From the NCBI RefSeq assembly GCF_003202915.1, contig NZ_QGLP01000010.1, positions 124,001 to 188,000 on the forward strand: a DNA stretch of 64,000 nt, read 5' to 3'. The first letter of the stretch is position 1, and each line of letters opens with the position of its first letter. The translations under genes and the position numbers were made by a program. A model generated the notes under the pieces. It ran no database searches. It was not told the origin of the DNA and worked only from the letters and a program-made list of their open reading frames with translations. This document shows, piece after piece, positions 59,463 through 64,000 of the stretch. Origin of the DNA: Gilliamella apicola. Its GTDB lineage: Bacteria > Pseudomonadota > Gammaproteobacteria > Enterobacterales > Orbaceae.

Positions 59463-60098
59463 ATGAAAATTGCAGTAATTGGTGCAAATGGTAAATCAGG
59501 ACAATTGTTGGTTAAAGAAGCATTATCTCGAGGGCATGATGTTACCGCAATCGTGCGTAATCCTAGTTCAAATACCGATTCAAAAGCGGAAGTATTAGTA
59601 AAAGATTTGTTTCAATTAACTTATGACGATTTAAAACCATTTGATGTGATCATTGATGCATTTGGTACTTGGGCGCCTGAATCGCTACCACTACATCAAA
59701 CTAGTCTAAAACATTTAACCGATATTTTAAGCGGTAAACCTAATCGTTTATTAGTTGTTGGGGGTGCAGGTAGTTTATATGTCAATCCAGAGCATACTGT
59801 TCGTTTAGTTGATTCACCGGATTTCCCTGATGAATTTAAACCATTAGCCAATAATATGGCGAAAGCTTTAGATCAATTAAGAAATTGTAATGATGTGCAA
59901 TGGACCTATCTAAGTCCAGCGATTGAATTTATTGCTGATGGCCCAAGAACAGGTCATTACATTGTTGGTGGCGAAGAAATTTTGGTTAACAGCCAAGGAA
60001 AAAGTCAAATCAGCTACGCTGACTATGCGATCGCCATGATTGATGAAGCAGAAAAAGCAAAACATATCAAACAACGTTTTACTGTTGCCACTGAATAA
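59463..60098 (+). CDS. NAD(P)-binding oxidoreductase (NmrA/SDR-a5 type)
   Basis: About 211 residues from ATG 59463, preceded by AAGGAGAA; the frame extends 33 codons upstream into the regulatory region. The Rossmann motif VIGANGKSGQLLVKEALSRGHDV starts at residue 4, then AIVRNPSS, and GGAGSLYVNPEHT. Such atypical SDRs act on NAD(P)-linked quinone or isomerase-like reactions. Regulated by the divergent HxlR gene. Confidence 0.85.
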   Translation: MKIAVIGANGKSGQLLVKEALSRGHDVTAIVRNPSSNTDSKAEVLVKDLFQLTYDDLKPFDVIIDAFGTWAPESLPLHQTSLKHLTDILSGKPNRLLVVGGAGSLYVNPEHTVRLVDSPDFPDEFKPLANNMAKALDQLRNCNDVQWTYLSPAIEFIADGPRTGHYIVGGEEILVNSQGKSQISYADYAIAMIDEAEKAKHIKQRFTVATE

Positions 60099-60110
60099 TA
60101 TTCTTATTAA

Positions 60111-60160
60111 GCCTTACATTAAGAGAGTCAACAATCAAATGGTTGATTTTAATGTAAGGC
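60111..60160 (+). terminator. Long hairpin after the oxidoreductase gene
   Basis: Perfect 12-bp outer stem GCCTTACATTAA/TTAATGTAAGGC with an inner AATCA...TTGATT. No strong T tail. Confidence 0.65.
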
Positions 60161-60212
60161 ACATAAATTAATCTTTTATTTTATACATCTAATGCAATCT
60201 TCCCTGCTACTA

Positions 60213-60269
60213 CCCCAAAATAGTGCAAAACAATTAATCCAATGCATGCAAATGGATCATTTTAGTGCA
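60213..60269. promoter_or_regulatory. Two NtrC-like boxes upstream of allB
   Basis: CCCCAAAATAGTGCA (60213-60227) and GGATCATTTTAGTGCA (60254-60269); on the minus strand both read TGCACTA followed by A/T then G-rich bases, close to the NtrC consensus TGCACTA-N3-TGGTGC. Spaced about 42 bases (four turns) and 55-110 bases before the sigma-54 promoter. Confidence 0.6.
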
Positions 60270-60322
60270 TCATCAATCTAAGAAAATAAGGTCATGTCTG
60301 TTATTACTTAGTTGTTTATTAA

Positions 60323-60339
60323 TTGGCACGTTTATTGCA
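60323..60339 (+). promoter_or_regulatory. Sigma-54 promoter of allantoin genes
   Basis: TTGGCACG-N4-TTGCA, an exact consensus. Expected start near 60350, about 90 bases before allB. Confidence 0.92.
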
Positions 60340-60440
60340 TAAATCAAAGATTATTATGAATAATTTGATAATACCAATAATACTGATAATATGATTTATT
60401 ATACGTTTAATTTGTAATCATTTTACTTGGGAAAACTATT

Positions 60441-61808
60441 ATGCAGTACGATCTAATCATTAAAAATGGCCTTGTTATTCTCGAATCTGGCGAGATCTTT
60501 AGCGATGTTGCAATAAAAAATGGCAAAATTGCAGCAATTGGCCCTAATTTAGTGCAAGCCGATAAAATTATTGATGCTGAGGGCTTGATTGTTAGCCCCG
60601 GAATGGTTGATATTCATGTTCATATTAGTGAACCTGGCGGTGTACGTCATGAGTGGGAAGGCTATGTCACAGGAACCAAAGCATGTGCAAAAGGCGGAGT
60701 TACAACTTTTGTTGAAATGCCACTGAATCAACTTCCAGCAACAACTAGTGGTGAAACACTTCGCACTAAATATGCTGCCGGTGAAGGAAAACTCTATGTC
60801 GATGTAGCTTCTTATGGTGGCTTAGTACCTTATAACCTGACTAATAATGGTATTGCCGAACAAGTTGAAGAAGGCGTCGCGGCATTTAAATGCTTTATGG
60901 CAACCTGTGGAGATCCCAATCTTGATGGTGATTTTGCTAATGTAAATGATTATGCCCTATGGGAAGGGATGCGCCAAATTGCCAAAACCGGTAAAGTGTT
61001 AGCCATTCATGCAGAAAATGCCGCCATTACAGATATCTTAGGGCAACAAGCTAAAGCGCGAGGCGAAAGCACATTATCACAATATGTGGCTACTCGTCCG
61101 GCCTTTACTGAAGTTGAAGCTATTCGTCGAGCTATCTTTTTTGCTAAGCAAACTGGATGCCCAATTCACATTTGCCATGTAGCTTGCCCAGAAGGAGTTG
61201 AGGAAGTGATCAAAGCACGCCAAGAAGGTGTAAATGTGACTTGTGAAACCTGTATCCATTATCTCTATTTTACTACTGATCAGCTAGACGCCATTGGACC
61301 AATTGCAAAATGTTCACCACCAATTCGTGATCAACAAGCTCAAGAAGGATTATGGAAGTATCTCTTTGCTGGTCACATTATCACGGCCGTTTCTGACCAT
61401 TCACCATGCACTTACGATCTAAAAGATAAAGCTAATGCTTTTGATGCATGGGGCGGAATCTCTGGAGTACAAAATAATGTCGATATCCTGTTTGATGAAG
61501 CTGTACAAAAGCGTGGTATGTCGTTAAAACAATTTGCCGATATCATCGCTAAAAATCCAGCCGAAAGATATAACTTACCAGCCAAAGGCTCGATTAAAGT
61601 TGGTAAAGACGCGGATATTATCTTTATTAAACCTCATTCAAACTATGTATTAAAAGAACAAGATCTCGAATATCGCAATAAATTTAGCCCTTATGTAGGA
61701 CGACAAATTGGCGCCCAAGTTGTGCAAACACTATTACGTGGTGAAACCATTTATCAGATAAATTCTGGTGTTGATTCAACTCCAAGAGGGACATTTATTC
61801 GACGTTAA
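60441..61808 (+). CDS. allB: Allantoinase AllB
   Basis: 455 residues of the amidohydrolase family. Motif HVHISEPGGVRHEWEGY (metal histidines) and MPLNQLPATT match AllB; the bridging carboxylated lysine lies in AAFKCFMATCGD; HAENA, HICHVACPEGVEEV and VSDHSPC hold the remaining ligands. Ring-opens allantoin to allantoate. Very close in arrangement to E. coli AllB throughout. First gene after the sigma-54 promoter; GGGAAAAC ribosome site. Confidence 0.95.
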   Translation: MQYDLIIKNGLVILESGEIFSDVAIKNGKIAAIGPNLVQADKIIDAEGLIVSPGMVDIHVHISEPGGVRHEWEGYVTGTKACAKGGVTTFVEMPLNQLPATTSGETLRTKYAAGEGKLYVDVASYGGLVPYNLTNNGIAEQVEEGVAAFKCFMATCGDPNLDGDFANVNDYALWEGMRQIAKTGKVLAIHAENAAITDILGQQAKARGESTLSQYVATRPAFTEVEAIRRAIFFAKQTGCPIHICHVACPEGVEEVIKARQEGVNVTCETCIHYLYFTTDQLDAIGPIAKCSPPIRDQQAQEGLWKYLFAGHIITAVSDHSPCTYDLKDKANAFDAWGGISGVQNNVDILFDEAVQKRGMSLKQFADIIAKNPAERYNLPAKGSIKVGKDADIIFIKPHSNYVLKEQDLEYRNKFSPYVGRQIGAQVVQTLLRGETIYQINSGVDSTPRGTFIRR

Positions 61809-61861
61809 TCATTATATAAAACAATAAAAAATAGATAAAAAATAAGTAGGAAAGGAAAACC

Positions 61862-63244
61862 ATGAAGAATAACACAGCACAATCACCGACGACACCGACG
61901 CAGATTGATAGTTCGCTCTTACCCAAATCTAGCAAAGATCGAACTATGAATCCTTTAGCCTATTCCTTTATGTGGATTGGTGATGGTATGAATTTGGGTA
62001 ATATGACTTTAGGGGCGAGCTTAGTAGTAGCGGGTGTTGCCACCATGAATATTTTCCAAACGTTTGCCGCAACGTTTATTGCCATATTAATTATTACCAC
62101 CATTTTTGTCTTTAATGATCGTTTAGGTTATCGCACCGGTATTCCTTACGTGGTACAACTGCGGATGTCATTTGGGATAAAAGGCGCGATTATTTCTTCA
62201 TTACTACGCGGCATCCCGGCTATCGTTTGGTATGGATTTCAAAGTTGGATAGGTGCAACAGCACTCAATGAAATTATTAAAATATTATCTAATGGCGATT
62301 TTAATAATGTATTTATCTGTTTCCTTATTTTGCAATTTTTCCAAATTGTCTTATCACTATATGGATTCCATGCCATAAAATGGGTAGAAACGTTAATTTC
62401 AGTAGTTATTCTTTGTGCATTAATTTATGTCTTTATTATATTACTCAATAATCATCAAGAGATTATTATAGATAAATGGGTGAACACAGAAGGAACTTGG
62501 GGATTACCATTTTGTGGTTTTATTATGATGTTTTTAGGTAATTATGCTGCAATCTTCTTAAGTGCAGCAGATTATTCGCGAGAACTGAAAAGCGGTTTTA
62601 GCAATCGCAAAAGAGGTCTTCTCTATTTTTTACCAATATTTGTCGCTTACGGCTTTATTATTACCATTGGGGTGATGTTGGCGTCAGTCACCGGTAACTC
62701 TAATCCAGTTAAAGCATTTGCAATTGTGGTAAATAATCCATATATCACCATCGTGGTATCAGCCTTTATCGTGTTAGGTACTGTTGCGGTAAATATCGTT
62801 GCGAATATCATCCCACCAGCTTACGTAATTACGTTATTAACAAAAGCTAAATATAAAGTAGCGGTGACCATTACCGGGTTATTAGCTATCGCTTCTTTCC
62901 CTTGGGTTTTAGTTCAAGATACCTCAGCAAAAGGATTAGGTTTATTTATTTTAATTTATTCCGCATTCTTGGGACCAATTGTGGCAATTTTATTGGTGGA
63001 ATATTATCTATTGCGTCGCCAAAAAATTGATATAAACAGGTTATATGATAATAATGGTCAATTCTCTGGCTATAATCCAGCCGCGATTCTAGCTATGCTA
63101 ATCGGTTCGGCGGCTGCATTTTATGAAGTAAGCTTAACATGGATTGTCGGCTTTGTTGTTGGTGGAATAAGTTATATCTTATTAACCAAATATACTTTTA
63201 AAAATTCGCCTTTCAAAAAAGGGACCATTTTTGAAAACAAATAA
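61862..63244 (+). CDS. NCS1-family allantoin permease-like transporter
   Basis: 460 residues with about 12 membrane spans and NCS1 features: NPLAYSFMWIGDGMNLGNMTLG at the N-terminus, RLGYRTGIPYVVQLRMSFGIKGAII, and SAADYSRELK. The best-matching group includes the allantoin transporter YbbW. It is 53 bases after allB, co-directional and after an AGGAAAGG ribosome site, so it most likely brings in allantoin. Uracil/thiamine-type NCS1 specificity cannot be ruled out. Confidence 0.85.
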   Translation: MKNNTAQSPTTPTQIDSSLLPKSSKDRTMNPLAYSFMWIGDGMNLGNMTLGASLVVAGVATMNIFQTFAATFIAILIITTIFVFNDRLGYRTGIPYVVQLRMSFGIKGAIISSLLRGIPAIVWYGFQSWIGATALNEIIKILSNGDFNNVFICFLILQFFQIVLSLYGFHAIKWVETLISVVILCALIYVFIILLNNHQEIIIDKWVNTEGTWGLPFCGFIMMFLGNYAAIFLSAADYSRELKSGFSNRKRGLLYFLPIFVAYGFIITIGVMLASVTGNSNPVKAFAIVVNNPYITIVVSAFIVLGTVAVNIVANIIPPAYVITLLTKAKYKVAVTITGLLAIASFPWVLVQDTSAKGLGLFILIYSAFLGPIVAILLVEYYLLRRQKIDINRLYDNNGQFSGYNPAAILAMLIGSAAAFYEVSLTWIVGFVVGGISYILLTKYTFKNSPFKKGTIFENK

Positions 63245-63249
63245 ATTTT

Positions 63250-63317
63250 AAGTGACAATTAAATGGCAGCAGATTTAACGTGTTATCACGTGTCGCTGCC
63301 AATTTGATATGTCACTT
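63250..63317. terminator. Large nested inverted repeat between NCS1 and flhA genes
   Basis: AAGTGACA/TGTCACTT outside, GGCAGC/GCTGCC and ACGTG/CACGT inside; it overlaps the last codons of flhA and serves convergent transcription. Confidence 0.7.
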
Positions 63318-64000
63318 TAATTTCTCGGTTATCAGTTATTTCTAAGTTTGATAATACCGCCAGTTGTGGGAAACTAGCTCTTAAAAATTGCGAAAGCATA
63401 GCCCGCAATGAATGATTAACCAATAAAACAGGCGGAGCACCAATTGCATCTTGTTGATGAATAGCTTGTTTAACTTGATTAATAATATCTTCCGCTAAAC
63501 CTGGTTCAACATTACTGGTATTTTGTAAGGCTTGGAGTAATAATCGTTCTAAATTGATATTTAATCCGATGACTCTTATAGGCCCAGCCCCTGGGAACCA
63601 CTGCTGAGTAATAACTCTTCCTAAAGCTATTCTAACCACGCTCAATAAATGGTATGGGTCATTTTGGTTTGGAGCCTGTTCACAAATTGTTTCAATAATT
63701 GTGCGCATATCACGAATTGATACTTTTTCAGCCAGTAAGTTTTGAAGAATTTTATGGAAAGTAGTTAATGGCACTACATCAGGAATAAAATCCTCAACTA
63801 ATTTAGGTACTTCTTGTTTTATTCTATCGAGTAATTCTTGTGTTTCTAGACGACCCAATAAGTCACTCGCAAATTGAGTTAATAAATGATTGAAATGGGT
63901 AGCAATCATGGTGCTGGTATCAACAACGGTATAACCCAACATTTGCGCCTTTTCTCTATCGTTTTTATCTATCCAAAATGCAGGCAAACCAAAAGCTGGT
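63286..64000 (-). CDS. flhA: Flagellar export apparatus protein FlhA, C-terminal part
   Basis: The last 237 or so residues; the frame runs off the window end (PAFGLPAFWI ...). The cytosolic domain is unmistakable: GYTVVDTSTMIATHFNHLLTQFASDLLGRLETQELLDR, DMRTIIETICEQAPNQNDPYHL, VRIALGRVITQQWFPG and PPVLLVNHSLRAMLSQFLRASFPQLAVLSNLEI. FlhA is the gate component that binds export chaperones of the flagellar type III secretion system. Presence implies a flagellar cluster just outside the window. Confidence 0.95.
   Translation of the reverse strand, partial: PAFGLPAFWIDKNDREKAQMLGYTVVDTSTMIATHFNHLLTQFASDLLGRLETQELLDRIKQEVPKLVEDFIPDVVPLTTFHKILQNLLAEKVSIRDMRTIIETICEQAPNQNDPYHLLSVVRIALGRVITQQWFPGAGPIRVIGLNINLERLLLQALQNTSNVEPGLAEDIINQVKQAIHQQDAIGAPPVLLVNHSLRAMLSQFLRASFPQLAVLSNLEITDNREIKVTYQIGSDT

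Overview
The window is low-GC (about one third G+C) DNA from a gammaproteobacterium. PTS transporters dominate, genes are tightly packed, the orthologues are enterobacterial in type (TreR/TreB/TreC, AllB, Cra-like regulator, RtcR/RtcB, FlhA, PdxY), and intergenic DNA is very AT-rich. This fits the Orbaceae, most likely a Gilliamella-like gut symbiont. That assignment is inferred from style and gene content; no rRNA or other marker gene is present.

Layout. 1-6.6 kb: a sugar-acid catabolic operon (end of a fucose-isomerase-family gene, MFS transporter, enolase-superfamily dehydratase, SDR dehydrogenase, DapA-family aldolase, GlcG/HbpS-like protein) followed by a Cra-like LacI regulator. 6.9-12.7 kb: ROK kinase, DeoR regulator and a divergent operon of class II ketose-bisphosphate aldolase, fructose-type PTS (EIIA, EIIB, EIIC) and D-lyxose isomerase-like cupin. 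13.1-17.7 kb: a Nudix gene remnant and a bgl operon (PTS, 6-phospho-beta-glucosidase, antiterminator) preceded by CRP site, promoter, RAT and terminator. 18-25.5 kb: a D-glucosaminate operon (dgaABCDEF) with a near-consensus sigma-54 promoter; its activator gene dgaR is split by a one-base shift in an A6 run. 25.7-26.8 kb: a broken small gene and a secreted protein without a normal start codon at the signal peptide. 26.9-31.3 kb: a second bgl operon with its own CRP site, RAT and terminator. 31.8-33.4 kb: a two-gene cassette with a PD-(D/E)XK nuclease-like protein. 33.7-36.4 kb: MHS transporter, pyridoxal kinase and a small secreted protein. 36.8-43.7 kb: an AT-rich accessory region with a DUF262 + FRG gene pair and a giant YobI-like P-loop NTPase; two diverged copies of one intergenic block lie upstream of the two units. 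44.2-54.5 kb: a gamma-glutamyltransferase-family gene and an RNA-repair locus: RtcR, two RtcB-type ligases, a helical-repeat protein and two RlaP-type nucleotidyltransferases. Between the sigma-54 promoter and rtcB the leader can fold as a tRNA-like cloverleaf. 54.6-58.9 kb: treC, treB, treR with TreR operator and a perfect CRP site. 59-60.1 kb: HxlR regulator and divergent NAD(P)-binding protein. 60.2-63.2 kb: allantoinase and NCS1 permease under a consensus sigma-54 promoter with two NtrC-like boxes. 63.3 kb-end: 3' end of flhA.

How the parts work together: most of the window is carbohydrate capture. Five PTS systems are each coupled to dedicated hydrolases or aldolases, with CRP sites in front of the two bgl operons and the tre operon. 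Three sigma-54 promoters control D-glucosaminate use, RNA repair and allantoin use. The best candidates for undescribed biology are the rtcB-leader RNA with its expanded RNA-repair operon, and the nuclease, FRG/DUF262 and YobI cassettes, which look like mobile defence-type cargo.
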